From assembly GCA_945888325.1 (NCBI GenBank), contig CAMDAC010000007.1, forward strand, positions 1-64,000: a DNA stretch of 64,000 nucleotides, written 5' to 3'. Position numbers and translations under genes: made by a program. Positions within the stretch are counted from its first letter, which is position 1. Each line of letters opens with the position of its first letter. The stretch is from Candidatus Sulfopaludibacter sp. SbA3. GTDB lineage: Bacteria; Pseudomonadota; Alphaproteobacteria; Caulobacterales; Hyphomonadaceae. The notes under the pieces are model-generated. The model saw only the letters and a program-made list of their open reading frames with translations. It was not told where the DNA came from and searched no databases. Below, one piece after another: positions 1-9,095 of the stretch.

Positions 1-486
1 CAACGCTAGCCCCCTTCGTATTACCGCGGCTGCTGGCACGAAGTTAGCCGGGGCTTCTTCTTCAGGTACGGTCATTATCATCCCTGACGAAAGAATTTTA
101 CAACCCTAAGGCCTTCATCATTCACGCGGCATGGCTGCATCAGGCTTTCGCCCATTGTGCAAGATTCCCCACTGCTGCCTCCCGTAGGAGTTTGGGCCGT
201 GTCTCAGTCCCAATGTGGCTGATCATCCTCTCAGACCAGCTATGGATCGTCGCCTTTGTGAGCCATTACCTCACCAACTAGCTAATCCAACGCGGGCCGA
301 TCTTTCACCGATAAATCTTTCCCCCTGAGGGCGTATACGGTATTACCACCAGTTTCCCGGAGCTATTCCGTAGTGAAAGGTACGTTCCCACGCGTTACTC
401 ACCCGTCTGCCACTGTATCGTTCGACTTGCATGTGTTAGGCCTGCCGCCAGCGTTCGTTCTGAGCCAGAATCAAACTCTCAAGTTG
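1..486 (-). rRNA. rrs: 16S ribosomal RNA, 5' part
   Basis: Read on the minus strand this is the first third of a 16S gene. The universal 27F-like segment lies at 460-480 and the highly conserved 515-region (GTGCCAGCAGCCGCGGTAA) is near 22-40, so about the first 540 E. coli positions are present and the rest continues off the left edge. The 5' end near 486 is set by analogy to E. coli and could be off by a few bases. The sequence is alphaproteobacterial in style. 23S and 5S would lie outside the window to the left. Confidence 0.97.
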
Positions 487-784
487 AGTGTTGATCTGAC
501 GATCCGTCCAATGGAATATGGACGGCTACTATTTGCTCTAAAGCATAAGTATTGCGTTCTTTGACGAGAAACCCTTTTAGCAAAGACCGGGTCGAAACCC
601 GGCCGATGGATAAAAGAATTCTCTAAAGAAACACATCCGTCGTGATCGTTTTGGACATCTCGCGATGTCCGCAAGCCGTCACGCCGCCTGCGTTTCTCTT
701 CCTATCTCTTACGATGTCAAACAGCTGGAAACCGGGGCTTCCGAAGATTGTTGCCGGAGCCCTCAGGTTCCGGCGAAGTGGCGG
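487..784 (-). other. rRNA operon leader region
   Basis: This is the transcribed spacer between the predicted rRNA promoter and the 16S 5' end, with no protein gene. It carries a TTGACA-like element (complement of 715-720) followed by a run resembling the GAGAAACG-type leader element often seen before alphaproteobacterial 16S genes, probably part of antitermination or RNase III processing signals. The 16S-proximal part is A+T rich. Boundaries are inferred from the promoter and the rRNA end. Confidence 0.6.
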
Positions 785-812
785 CTTATACAGCCGGTCT
801 TTTTCCCGTCAA
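785..812 (-). promoter_or_regulatory. rRNA operon promoter
   Basis: On the minus strand there is TTGACG (812-807), a 16-base spacer and TATAAG (790-785). This is a near-consensus sigma-70 pair about 300 bases upstream of the 16S 5' end, the usual distance for rRNA operons. An A-tract lies just upstream of the -35 element. It is the best promoter seen in the leader. The TTGACA at 720-715 lacks a good -10. Confidence 0.7.
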
Positions 813-1118
813 CACCCTTTTTGCGCTCTTCTGCAGTTCAGTGGATTAACCACAAAGCCTGCCGTTTTTAGAGCGAACAGAACTCTTAAACCGATTGTCT
901 CGGCCCAAAAATTCAGGCGTTCAGAGGAACCGCACATATAGCCGCTGTTCGGGGGAAAGGGCAAGCCCTTTTCTTCCAAGAGGCGACCATTTGAGGGTCT
1001 TCCGCGTTGCCCGCCCAAGGGGCCGGCTCAGCGAAGTGCGCGGGATACTCGGGTGCTTCGAAGGCCGCAAGCCCTAAAACACCGAATTGCACAGGTTCAG
1101 TGATATTTCTGTGTCGGG
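813..1118. other. intergenic region, no gene seen
   Basis: About 300 bases separate the rRNA promoter from the 3' end of the CBS-domain gene. No convincing coding frame was found. A short perfect palindrome (AAAGGGC, 2-base loop, GCCCTTT) lies at 956-971, with no T-tract that would make it a clear terminator. Upstream elements for the rRNA promoter may extend into the left part. Confidence 0.5.
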
Positions 1119-1553
1119 TCAGAACTGCGCGGAGAGATAAGACTTCATCGCATTGGCCTCGGACTCGGCCTCGGCGATCTTCCACTTCACCAGGTCGCCG
1201 ATCGAGATAACGCCGGTCAGGCGGTCATTGTGGACGACCGGGAGGTGGCGGATCCGGCGGTCCGTCATGGTCTGCAGGGCCTCGTCTATGGGCGTGGCCG
1301 CATGCACCGTGACAACCGAGCGCGTCATCGCCCCGCTCACCGGCATGTCCAGCGCTTCGGCGCCATGCCGGGCCACCTGGCGTACGATATCGCGTTCCGA
1401 AAGCACGCCGATGATCTTGTCATCCGGCCCGAGCGCCACGACGGCGCCGATCTTCTTGTCGTCCAGCAGCTGGGCCGCCTCTTTCAAGGTGTGGTCGGCC
1501 CGCAGGGTCACCACGACGTGGCCTTTGTCATTCAGGATCTGCTCGACAATCAT
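1119..1553 (-). CDS. CBS-domain-pair protein
   Basis: A 144-residue soluble protein made almost entirely of two CBS motifs. The first is about residues 8-60 (GAVVALGPDDKIIGVLSERDI) and the second about 70-128 (RHLPVVHNDRLTGVISIGDL). CBS pairs bind adenosyl ligands and usually sense energy or redox state. No catalytic domain is fused, so it may act in trans or as a stand-alone sensor. The start at 1553 is chosen because GGGAG lies 9 bases upstream. Longer readings back to 1724 add sequence unlike the family. No operon partner is evident, and the target is unknown. Confidence 0.85.
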   Translation of the reverse strand: MIVEQILNDKGHVVVTLRADHTLKEAAQLLDDKKIGAVVALGPDDKIIGVLSERDIVRQVARHGAEALDMPVSGAMTRSVVTVHAATPIDEALQTMTDRRIRHLPVVHNDRLTGVISIGDLVKWKIAEAESEANAMKSYLSAQF

Positions 1554-1666
1554 CAACCGGGTCTCCCGTCCCATCGGCACGATTGCTCTTTGAGTCTTAG
1601 TGCCTGCGGCAGGATAACACACCCCTGCCCCCGAATCGACCGGGTTCTGAATTCGCTTCAGACCGT

Positions 1667-1772
1667 TAGAGCGATGTCCGCTCAAGTGGGCACCGGTTGA
1701 GCGGAAGACACCGCGACAAAACAAGCAACTAGAGCCGGCGATCTGATTCCATCAGATCGCACCCGGCTCTAG
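1667..1772. repeat. compound palindromic (REP-like) element
   Basis: Two inverted repeats sit side by side. The first is CCGCTCAA/TTGAGCGG (1678-1685 and 1697-1704). The second is a two-step hairpin with CTAGAGCCGG/CCGGCTCTAG (1729-1738 and 1763-1772) and inner CGATCTGAT/ATCAGATCG (1739-1747 and 1751-1759). The second arm contains the stop codon of the rhomboid gene (1769-1771). The TAGAGC-type boundaries resemble dispersed palindromic elements known in alphaproteobacterial chromosomes, but copy number cannot be judged here. It may also act as a 3' mRNA stabiliser or terminator; no T-tract follows. Confidence 0.6.
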
Positions 1773-2473
1773 GCGCGCCGCATCTGCATGCGCCACAGCA
1801 CCATCCGCATGAACAGCGCGCCCCCGACATAGCCACCGACATGCGCCTGCCAGGCGATATTGGCGCCCAGGAGGCTTGGTCCGATGAAGGCAAACACGGC
1901 GTTGGCGACCACAAACAGGGAACTGGCGACTAGGAATCGCTGGCTCAGGAGCCACCTTCCCGGCCCTTCCCTTATCAGCAGGACCGAAGCCAGAAGCCCG
2001 CTGATTCCACCGGACGCGCCGACCGCCGGCCCGCCATCGGGAAAGCTCCCCACCAGGAAAGTAAGGCTGCTCGCGACCTGCGCGAAGAGGAAAAGGGCCA
2101 GCAAAAGCATCGAGGCAGCCGGCTCACGCGCGGGCCAGCCGCCGCGCATCAGCTCCAGCAAGGGCTTGGCGAGCGCGACCAGAAACGCCGCATTGAGGAT
2201 CACATGCATCCAGTCCGCGTGGATGAAGGCGCTTGCGACCATCGGCAGGAAGGCCTCGAATCCGTTTGCATAAGGCGGCAAACCGGCCAGGGAGGGCGCC
2301 TCAGACGAAGACCAGAAACGCTCTGGAAACAAGGCTCCAAAGTAGAAGACCGCATTCTGAAGCCGCGTCGGCAGCAGGCTGATCACAAGGTGCGCCGCCA
2401 CCAGAACAAGGGCGAATCCCGCTACGGGCCAGGGGGCGTTGATGATGGGCGGCTGGCGGGTCGGCGATGTCAT
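1769..2473 (-). CDS. rhomboid-family intramembrane serine protease
   Basis: A 234-residue polytopic membrane protein with the rhomboid signature: HxxxxHxxxN at His85, His90 and Asn94, the nucleophile motif GASG with Ser154, and the partner His211 in an AHVGG context. Rhomboids cut membrane-spanning segments of substrate proteins within the inner membrane. About six hydrophobic segments fit the basic rhomboid core. The start at 2473 has CGGAGC just upstream; a start at 2542 would add a polar, unconserved tail. The 3' end runs into the palindromic element. The substrate cannot be inferred from the neighbours. Confidence 0.88.
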   Translation of the reverse strand: MTSPTRQPPIINAPWPVAGFALVLVAAHLVISLLPTRLQNAVFYFGALFPERFWSSSEAPSLAGLPPYANGFEAFLPMVASAFIHADWMHVILNAAFLVALAKPLLELMRGGWPAREPAASMLLLALFLFAQVASSLTFLVGSFPDGGPAVGASGGISGLLASVLLIREGPGRWLLSQRFLVASSLFVVANAVFAFIGPSLLGANIAWQAHVGGYVGGALFMRMVLWRMQMRRA

Positions 2474-2590
2474 GTCGGCTCCGGGTAGGGCGCTGCCGCG
2501 CCATCTGCCCTCCATATATAGGTGATACGCGCGGGCGCACACCTTTCAGCCGCCATTGCCTCCTCTCCGGACGGTGCTAGCTCTTGGGGC

Positions 2591-2971
2591 ATGTTGATCC
2601 GCATCTTCCTCGCGCTGATGGCGCTGATGTTCGTCGCCTTCGGGCTCTATTCCTTTCTCAACCCCCTCGGCATGGCGGCCGGCCTGGGTGTCGAGGTAGG
2701 CGGCCCCAATGGCGCCTACGAGCTCCGGGGCATCTATGGCGGCGTCAGCCTCGCGGCTGGCCTGCTGTGCGGCGCCGGCGCCCTGCGCGCGGCCCTCAGG
2801 CAGCCCGCCCTGTGGTTCCTGGTGGTCTACATGGCCGGCTATGTCTTCGCCCGCGCCGCGGCCCTGCTCCTCGGGCCGCCGCCAACACCGTCCTTCGCCG
2901 TTTTCATCGCGTTCGAGGCGATAAGCCTGCTGCTGGCAGCGGCGGCCCTGCGCGCCACCTACAAGCCCTGA
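2591..2971 (+). CDS. DUF4345-like membrane protein
   Basis: A 126-residue protein with about four hydrophobic segments. The middle motif (AYELRGIYGGVSLAAGL) is the part that recalls the DUF4345 family of small membrane proteins of unknown function. It is transcribed divergently from the rhomboid gene with about 120 bases between starts. The start at 2591 begins exactly at the first membrane segment and has GGGG a few bases upstream. The longer frame from 2522 lacks a good ribosome-binding site. Biochemical role unknown. Confidence 0.65.
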   Translation: MLIRIFLALMALMFVAFGLYSFLNPLGMAAGLGVEVGGPNGAYELRGIYGGVSLAAGLLCGAGALRAALRQPALWFLVVYMAGYVFARAAALLLGPPPTPSFAVFIAFEAISLLLAAAALRATYKP

Positions 2972-3006
2972 AACGAAAGAGGCCCCGCCGTTGCCAGCGG
3001 GGCCTC
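2970..3006 (-). terminator. rho-independent terminator of the TonB receptor gene
   Basis: A 10-bp stem GAGGCCCCGC/GCGGGGCCTC (2979-2988 and 2997-3006) with an 8-base loop. On the minus strand it is followed by a T-rich stretch (TTTCGTTTC), placed 23 bases after the TonB-receptor stop. It may also serve the convergent DUF4345 gene, but the plus-strand side has no T-tract. Confidence 0.75.
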
Positions 3007-3028
3007 CCTCAATTGAAGTTCAAGCCGC

Positions 3029-5689
3029 TTAGAACGACTTGCGGACCGTCACGCCGTAGGCCGGCGGCGCGCTGGGATAGCCCGACAGGGTACCGGCTTG
3101 GGCGACGCCCGGGAACGCCGTCGTGATGTACTGGTCGTCAAAGATGTTACGACCCCAGAAGGTCACACCTAGTCCGCCTTCGGTCGTGAAACCTGCCGAA
3201 GCATTGATCGTGCTGATTTCCTTCTCGTAGCCGAGCAGGGCATTGTTGTCGGTGCCGGTGAAGCCGGTGCCAACCGCATCGAAGTAAGCCACGGGGCTTT
3301 CGTACTGCCAGTCGGCCCTAACGAAGGCGGCGAGGTTCTTCACGTCGAAGCTGTAGGTCGCCGAGGTCGATGTGGCCGTCTCCGGGATCCCCGAAGGGGT
3401 CGTGCCCGAAATGTCGCCGGTCGTGGAGCCGGTGAAGCTGTCATATACCGGATCCTGGAACGTACCGGCGAAGGTCAGCATCAGGTTCTCGGTCGCGTTC
3501 CACGTCGCATCGACTTCGAGGCCCTGGGTCGACTGCTTGCCGGCATTGGCCAGCGAGAAACCGACGCCGGTAAAGACGTTGGACTGGAAGCCTTCGATCG
3601 ATTGATCAAAGAGTGCCACGTTGAAGGCGAAGGTATCGAATGCCGCTTTGAGGCCGATTTCGAACACTTCAGCCGTTTCCGGACCGGCGTAGCGAGTGCC
3701 CGAGGTCAAGTTCGTTACCCCAAGACCGGCGTTCGTGATCGGGGACGCAGGCGCCGCGAAAACTTGTCCGGTGACCGGGTCAACGACTCGCTGGCTTCCG
3801 GCCACGAAATCGGTACCGAAGGGCCGCGAGTCGCGCGACAGGTTCCAGGACGTTGCCTTGAAGCCGGTCGCATACGAGCCGTAGACGTTGAAGTTGTCGC
3901 TCACGTCATAGGCAAGACGCAGCGTGTAGGTCGTGTCGCTGTCGCTCGTCTGGCCATCTTCCACAGCGTTCGGGAACGCGAGGAAGGGCGGCAGGAACTG
4001 AAGGTCTGTCAGCGCAGCAAGCGGGTTGCGGGTCTGCGCAGGGGTGTTCGGGTTGAAGTTACGGGCCACACCGAGAGCGCCCTGCTGTATGGCCGCGTAG
4101 GCCGCTGGATTGCCCTGGATGAAAGCACCGACTTGGGCCGGGTTTGTGATGCTGACTCCGTTCTGGGCGAGCAGGGTTTGCAACACCAGGTTATAGCCAA
4201 CCTGCGTCAGGTTCAGTGCCGAGAACGAGTCGGTGTTCGTGGCCGAACCGAATGCGGACTTCTCATCGTTCGTGTAGTTCACGCCGAGGGTCGCGGTCAG
4301 GCGATCCGTGGCATGCCAGTCCACCGTGCCGAAGAACGAGTAGGCTTGGTTGTCCTGGCCGAACGACTCGCGTGGGCCCTGGCCAGCCTGGCCGAAGGTC
4401 GTGCCGATCGGCAGTCCGAGCGCACCTTCGATCTGCGAGATCGCGCCGCCGGAAAGGGCGTTCACATAACCGCGGAAATCCGTTCCGAACTGGAAGTCAT
4501 TCTCGATCGCCACTTTTTCATCGAAGTAGAAACCGCCGATCATCCAGTCGATCGCGCCATCGCCCGAAGACGTAAGACGGAGTTCCTGGGTGAAGGTTTC
4601 GATGTTGGTCGTGTTGGCGTTACGGCCGATCAGGTCAGCGCTCGAGAAGTCCGAGTCAGCATTCTGTGACAGGTCCGAAGTGCGGAAGGCCGTGATCGAG
4701 GTCAGCGTCGCAAAGTCGGCATCATAGTCGCCCTGCAGCGAGATGCCCGAGTTGTCGATTTCGTTCTCGGAACCGAAGTTATAGGCAACACGGTTCGAGA
4801 AAGGAGCGCCGGTGACAATCTGGCCGCCGAGTCCGCTAATGACGGCGCCCGGGATAGCACCGTTCACGAGGTTCACGGCAGCGCAGCAGGTTTCGTCAAT
4901 CGTGTCATAATCACCGATCAGGCGGAAGCTCAGGTCTTCGCTCGGTTCGAACAGCAGTTCGCCGCGGATGCCGTAGCGGTTTCGCTCGTTGGTGTCCGGG
5001 CCATCGCCGATGTCTTCGACATAGCCGTCTCGGACGTTGTAGTTGCCGCTCAGACTAAACGCGACGGTTTCGCTGATCGGAGCGGTGTAATAGCCGCCGA
5101 CACGGTAGCCGTTGAAGTTGCTGATCGTGCCTTCGACATTGCCTTCAGATTCAAATGTCGGCTTCTTGGTGACCACCGAGATGACACCTGCCGAGGCGTT
5201 CTTGCCGAACAGGGTCGATTGCGGACCGCGCAGAACTTCGACGCGCTCGATGTTCGGAAGGTCAGAAATCTGCGAGGCCGAACGCGACCGGTAGACGCCG
5301 TCGATGAACACGCCGACCGACGGTTCGATACCGGCATTGTTCGCGCCGTTGCCGAAGCCGCGGATGACGAAGTTTGTATTGGCCGAAGACTGAAGCTGGC
5401 CGACGCGCAGCGACGGAACGATCGATTGGAGGTCACCCAGATCGACGATCTCGGCCTTCTCGATCACGTCCGCGCCGACGACAGACACCGCAATCGGTAC
5501 GTCCTGAAGCGTCTGCTCACGCTTGGTGGCCGTCACGGTCACCGCCTGGAGCGTGCGGGTTTCTTCCGCTGCTTCTTCCTGGGCGTAGGCCGGGGCAGCA
5601 AATGCGGCGAGGGCGGCAACGCCCGTGCCGAGGCAAAGAATCGCCTTAAGCCCGCCGGAGCGGGCCTTGTTCGAATCGTATGAGAACAC
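3029..5689 (-). CDS. TonB-dependent outer-membrane receptor
   Basis: An 886-residue receptor. It has a signal peptide (residues 1-36, ending AAPAYAQ), a TonB-box-like LQAVTVTA near residue 47, a plug domain to about residue 170 (VFIDGVYRSRS, VEVLRGPQSTLFGKNASAG) and a beta-barrel ending in aromatic Phe. It would import a scarce ligand across the outer membrane using TonB energy; the Phe-Gly-Lys-Asn-Ala plug type is common among receptors of unknown substrate in Caulobacterales and sphingomonads. I place the start at a GTG (5689) because AAGGAA lies just upstream and a normal signal peptide begins there. An ATG at 5758 would put 23 polar residues before it. No transporter partner is adjacent. 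Confidence 0.93.
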   Translation of the reverse strand: MFSYDSNKARSGGLKAILCLGTGVAALAAFAAPAYAQEEAAEETRTLQAVTVTATKREQTLQDVPIAVSVVGADVIEKAEIVDLGDLQSIVPSLRVGQLQSSANTNFVIRGFGNGANNAGIEPSVGVFIDGVYRSRSASQISDLPNIERVEVLRGPQSTLFGKNASAGVISVVTKKPTFESEGNVEGTISNFNGYRVGGYYTAPISETVAFSLSGNYNVRDGYVEDIGDGPDTNERNRYGIRGELLFEPSEDLSFRLIGDYDTIDETCCAAVNLVNGAIPGAVISGLGGQIVTGAPFSNRVAYNFGSENEIDNSGISLQGDYDADFATLTSITAFRTSDLSQNADSDFSSADLIGRNANTTNIETFTQELRLTSSGDGAIDWMIGGFYFDEKVAIENDFQFGTDFRGYVNALSGGAISQIEGALGLPIGTTFGQAGQGPRESFGQDNQAYSFFGTVDWHATDRLTATLGVNYTNDEKSAFGSATNTDSFSALNLTQVGYNLVLQTLLAQNGVSITNPAQVGAFIQGNPAAYAAIQQGALGVARNFNPNTPAQTRNPLAALTDLQFLPPFLAFPNAVEDGQTSDSDTTYTLRLAYDVSDNFNVYGSYATGFKATSWNLSRDSRPFGTDFVAGSQRVVDPVTGQVFAAPASPITNAGLGVTNLTSGTRYAGPETAEVFEIGLKAAFDTFAFNVALFDQSIEGFQSNVFTGVGFSLANAGKQSTQGLEVDATWNATENLMLTFAGTFQDPVYDSFTGSTTGDISGTTPSGIPETATSTSATYSFDVKNLAAFVRADWQYESPVAYFDAVGTGFTGTDNNALLGYEKEISTINASAGFTTEGGLGVTFWGRNIFDDQYITTAFPGVAQAGTLSGYPSAPPAYGVTVRKSF

Positions 5690-6123
5690 TCTGATTTCCT
5701 TCCTGGGAGTTTGATCTGAAACGGTGTCGAAGACCGGTTCTTCGCTTGGCGAATCCAATCTTTCTTTATTTTTGGACAGGGTAAATCAGCCCCCGCGAAC
5801 CAGTGCAAGCCCGCCGGGTTGCTCTTTCGCAGTCCGCTGCCGCGGCGCGCGTCCATTCACGCCAGGTTTATCGGCACTGTTGCCGCCACTACACACTCGG
5901 GGCTGGTGTTCCGAGTTGGAACGCGTCCGGGACGGCGCCCGTTGAACTCGCCTGAGAGGAGGCCAACACCTGCCGGTAGATCGGCTGCAGGGTGAATACA
6001 CGTGTCTTTTGAGGCGAGACTTTCCCATCCCGGGTGAACCCGGTGCTGGAATGGATATTGCGATCGGAAGCTCCGGACAGGCCGATCCCGGCCGCATCAA
6101 ATTACCCGGAGTACCCTACCCCC
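5690..6123. other. intergenic region with small palindromes, no gene seen
   Basis: About 430 bases separate the divergent TonB receptor and PAS gene. I found no convincing gene. Two short perfect palindromes are visible: TTCGC-TTG-GCGAA at 5741-5753, close to where the receptor promoter should be, and GTTCC-GAGTT-GGAAC at 5908-5922. Either could be a regulator site, but nothing identifies the protein. The A+T-rich block at 5755-5785 is the likely receptor promoter area. Confidence 0.4.
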
Positions 6124-6687
6124 ATGATCGACCGGTCGATCCATCCCAACACGCGCATCCTGCTGGATGCGTGGCGCCGCATGCAGGCGGACCCGCAGTC
6201 GCATGGCCTAACCGGCCCGGACGCCAGCGATCATGAAAACCTGATCGACCGCATCTTCGTTGTCGAGCAGCGCGAAGACCAGTCCTGGCTCGTACGCACT
6301 TCGGGCACAACGCTCAACGCCCTCATCGGGCGCAACCTGGTCAACAACAACTACCTGGATCTCTGGACCGGTCCGGACCGCGCCATGATGGCCGCCTTCC
6401 TCGAAGCGATCCGCTTCGATGGCGCGCCAGGCGTCGTGCGCGGCCGCGGCGAAACGCTGACAGGCGAGCGCGTCGAACTCGAGATCACGCTGATGCCGCT
6501 CAGCATCGAGGCCGGCCGCTCACCGCGCCTGCGCATGCTCGGCCTGTACCAGACACTCGGCGGCGAACCGATGCTCCTCGGCCAACCGGTCTTCCGTCAC
6601 CGCATCTCGATGCTGGTGCCACCGGACACCCGCAAGCTCGGACCGCAGCTGCGCCTCGTCGGCAACCAGCGGCAAGGCCTGCACTGA
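6124..6687 (+). CDS. PAS_5-type PAS-domain protein
   Basis: A 187-residue soluble protein whose layout matches the single-domain PAS_5 family of alphaproteobacteria: an N-terminal helix (ILLDAWRRMQ), a core with LVRTSGTTLNALIGRNLVNNNYLDLW, then a strand-rich end (LEITLMPLSIEAGRSPRLRMLG). Such proteins are presumed small-ligand or polar-localisation sensors, and no output domain is present. The start at 6124 gives the family length. A longer frame from 6034 adds an unconserved tail. GGAG lies about 12 bases upstream. It ends directly against the convergent GMC oxidoreductase gene. Confidence 0.75.
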   Translation: MIDRSIHPNTRILLDAWRRMQADPQSHGLTGPDASDHENLIDRIFVVEQREDQSWLVRTSGTTLNALIGRNLVNNNYLDLWTGPDRAMMAAFLEAIRFDGAPGVVRGRGETLTGERVELEITLMPLSIEAGRSPRLRMLGLYQTLGGEPMLLGQPVFRHRISMLVPPDTRKLGPQLRLVGNQRQGLH

Positions 6688-8337
6688 TCAGGCTGGTGCC
6701 AGCGCCCGCTTCGGTTCTTCCGGCGGAAGCAGCTTGGCGCCCAGGATAAGATCGGCAGCCTTCTCGGCCACCATGATCGTCGGCGCATTGGTATTGCCGC
6801 CAATCAGCGTCGGCATGACCGACGCATCGACGACCCTCAGACCCTCAATGCCGCGCACCTTCAGGTCGCCGTCCACGGGGCTGGAAGCATTCGCCCCCAT
6901 CGCGACCGTTCCGACCGGGTGATAGATCGTCTCGCCCTTTTCGCGGATGAAGGCGTCGATTTCGGCATCCGACACGACGCCCGCGCCCGGCAGGATCTCG
7001 CCCGCCGCATACGGCTTGAGCGACGCCTGCCGGATCACGTCGCGCACCATCTTGACCGACTCGCGCATCGCGCGGCGGTCTTCCTCGGTGGCGAGGTAGT
7101 TCGGATCGATCGCCGGGTGATCGAACGGATCGGCTGACTTCAGCATTACCGTGCCCCGGCTCTCCGGACGCAGCTGGCAGGCGTGGATGGTGAAGCCATC
7201 CTCGGTCGGCGTGAAATTCGCGTGATCCATCATGATCGCGTTGACCGCGTGCAGCTGGATGTCCGGCATCTCGAGACCAGGCCGCGATTTCAGGAACGCC
7301 CCCGCCTGCAGGAAATTGTCCGCGCCCGCGCCTTTTTGCGTCGCGAGATACTGGATACCCACGAACAGCTTCTTGATCCCCTTCTGCAACGAATAGGCAG
7401 AAAGCGGCTGCGTCATGCGGTTGATCACCGTGACATCCAGATGGTCCTGCAGGTTCTTGCCGACGTTCGGAGACGCAACCTTGACCGCAATGCCGAGCGC
7501 CTTGAGCGCCTCCGGATCGCCGATGCCGGACAGCTGAAGGATCTGCGGCGATTGCACCGCGCCGGCACACACGATCACTTCCCGCGCCGCCCGCACGCTG
7601 GACGCGGCCTGCCCGCGTGCTTCGGTGAACTCCGCGCCGACGGCCCGTCCGCCCTCGATCAGCACCCGCGTCACGAGACCGGTGGAGATCACTTTCAGGT
7701 TCGCCCGCTTGCCCTCGATCGGGCGAAGGTACGCAAACGAGGCGCTCCAGCGCTCGCCCTTGTGGATGGTGCGCTGGTATGGGCCGAAGCCTTCCTGCTG
7801 CGCACCGTTGAAATCGTTCGTGACCGGATAACCGGCCTCGCGTCCCGCTTCGACGAACGCCTTGTAAATCGGGCTCGTCATCGGGCTTTCGGACACGTTC
7901 AGCGGGCCATCTCCGCCATGGAAGTCATTGGCGCCGCGCTCATAGGTCTCGGCGCGCTTGAAGTACGGCAGCACGTCGCCATAGCTCCAGCCCTTCAGGC
8001 CCATCTGGCCCCATTGGTCATAATCGCCGGCGTGGCCGCGGATATAGACCATCCCGTTGATGGACGAGGAGCCGCCCCAGCCTTTGCCGCGCGGCCAGTA
8101 CAGCTTGCGGCCGTTCATGTGCGCCTGCGGCTCGCTCCAGAAACCCCAGTTATGGTCGTTCGCGTCCTTGATGAGGCTGCCGACGCCGGCCGGCATGCGC
8201 ACCATCAGGGACGTATCCTTCTTCCCCGCCTCGATCAGGCAGACCCGGATCGACGGGTCCGCCGACAGCCGGTTCGCCAGCACACAGCCCGCGCTACCGG
8301 CGCCAATGATCACATAGTCGAAGGTTTCAGTGCTCAC
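6688..8337 (-). CDS. GMC-family FAD oxidoreductase (choline dehydrogenase-like)
   Basis: A 549-residue flavoprotein. The FAD-binding loop is GAGSAG at residues 12-17. GMC signature regions follow (WPRGKGWGGSSSINGM, then GAVQSPQILQLSGIG), and the active-site pair His473 (in YHPVGT) and Asn517 (in GGNTNAP) is intact. These enzymes oxidise alcohols to aldehydes in the cytoplasm, passing electrons to the respiratory chain. It resembles choline or aliphatic-alcohol dehydrogenases such as BetA and AlkJ; no betaine aldehyde dehydrogenase or choline transporter is next to it, so the substrate is left open. It is monocistronic and divergent from the PilZ gene. Confidence 0.92.
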   Translation of the reverse strand: MSTETFDYVIIGAGSAGCVLANRLSADPSIRVCLIEAGKKDTSLMVRMPAGVGSLIKDANDHNWGFWSEPQAHMNGRKLYWPRGKGWGGSSSINGMVYIRGHAGDYDQWGQMGLKGWSYGDVLPYFKRAETYERGANDFHGGDGPLNVSESPMTSPIYKAFVEAGREAGYPVTNDFNGAQQEGFGPYQRTIHKGERWSASFAYLRPIEGKRANLKVISTGLVTRVLIEGGRAVGAEFTEARGQAASSVRAAREVIVCAGAVQSPQILQLSGIGDPEALKALGIAVKVASPNVGKNLQDHLDVTVINRMTQPLSAYSLQKGIKKLFVGIQYLATQKGAGADNFLQAGAFLKSRPGLEMPDIQLHAVNAIMMDHANFTPTEDGFTIHACQLRPESRGTVMLKSADPFDHPAIDPNYLATEEDRRAMRESVKMVRDVIRQASLKPYAAGEILPGAGVVSDAEIDAFIREKGETIYHPVGTVAMGANASSPVDGDLKVRGIEGLRVVDASVMPTLIGGNTNAPTIMVAEKAADLILGAKLLPPEEPKRALAPA

Positions 8338-8484
8338 GTTCGGTCAACTCCCGGGGATGGTTTAAGCGCCGTTATGCCTAACGCCACTGCAGTAAGCGAG
8401 GCAACCAATTGTCAATGTTCCCCTCCTATCTGAAAGAGAAGGACGCTGCGGCAGGTGGCGTTCGCGCAGCCAAGACAGGTCAAT

Positions 8485-9093
8485 ATGACGCTGCCATACC
8501 TCCTTCGTTCAGCGCCTGCACCGGGCGCCAGCCCCCGGCGGGACCGGCGGAGCTACAAACGCGTCGACCTGCGCCTGACCGGCCGCTTCCTTACCAGTGA
8601 GAGCGACGACCGCGAACTCCTGACCTCCAACGTCTCCTGCGACGGCGCCTTCATCCTGTCCTCCACGCCGCCCGATTCCGGCCAGCAGATCGTTTGCTAT
8701 TTCGACGAACTGGGCCGGGTTGTCGCCGAAGTCATCCGCATGACGCCGGGCGGCTTTGCTGTGCGCTTCCAGACATCGCACCTGAAGCGCGACAAGCTGG
8801 CCGACCGCCTGACCTGGTTGGTCAACAAGGATATTCTCGGCCTCGATGAAGAACGCGCCACCCCCCGTTTCTCTGCGAGCGGGCAGGCCTGCGTCATCCT
8901 CTCGGACGGCACACAGCTCCAGTGCCGGCTGACCGACATCTCTCTCACTGGCGCCGCGTTCGAGGCGCTCGGTACGCCCCCCTTTGTCGGCGACCGCGTC
9001 CATACCGGTAACCTGCCGGCGGAAGTCGTCCGCGTCGCTGGCAAGTCCTTCGCTGTCCGCTACCTGCGCGGCGCTGAGGCCGCTGCGAGCTGA
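8485..9093 (+). CDS. PilZ-domain protein, probable tandem PilZ
   Basis: A 202-residue protein. The first PilZ domain has the c-di-GMP signature: an RRxxxR-like RRSYKR near residue 20, then NVSCDGAFI about 30 residues later in place of D/NxSxxG. The second half (about 110-195) repeats the fold with TDISLTGAAFE but lacks a clear arginine motif, so it is probably degenerate. It would act as a c-di-GMP effector for motility, adhesion or envelope functions. ATG 8485 has AGG six bases upstream; a GTG at 8455 is possible. The next gene starts 2 bases after its stop, so the two are probably co-transcribed. Confidence 0.82.
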   Translation: MTLPYLLRSAPAPGASPRRDRRSYKRVDLRLTGRFLTSESDDRELLTSNVSCDGAFILSSTPPDSGQQIVCYFDELGRVVAEVIRMTPGGFAVRFQTSHLKRDKLADRLTWLVNKDILGLDEERATPRFSASGQACVILSDGTQLQCRLTDISLTGAAFEALGTPPFVGDRVHTGNLPAEVVRVAGKSFAVRYLRGAEAAAS

Positions 9094-9095
9094 CC

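Noticed and set aside
715-750. TTGACA at 720-715 on the minus strand as the main rRNA promoter
   Set aside because: No acceptable -10 follows at 16-18 bases, and the surrounding sequence looks like the conserved leader; the pair at 785-812 is better.
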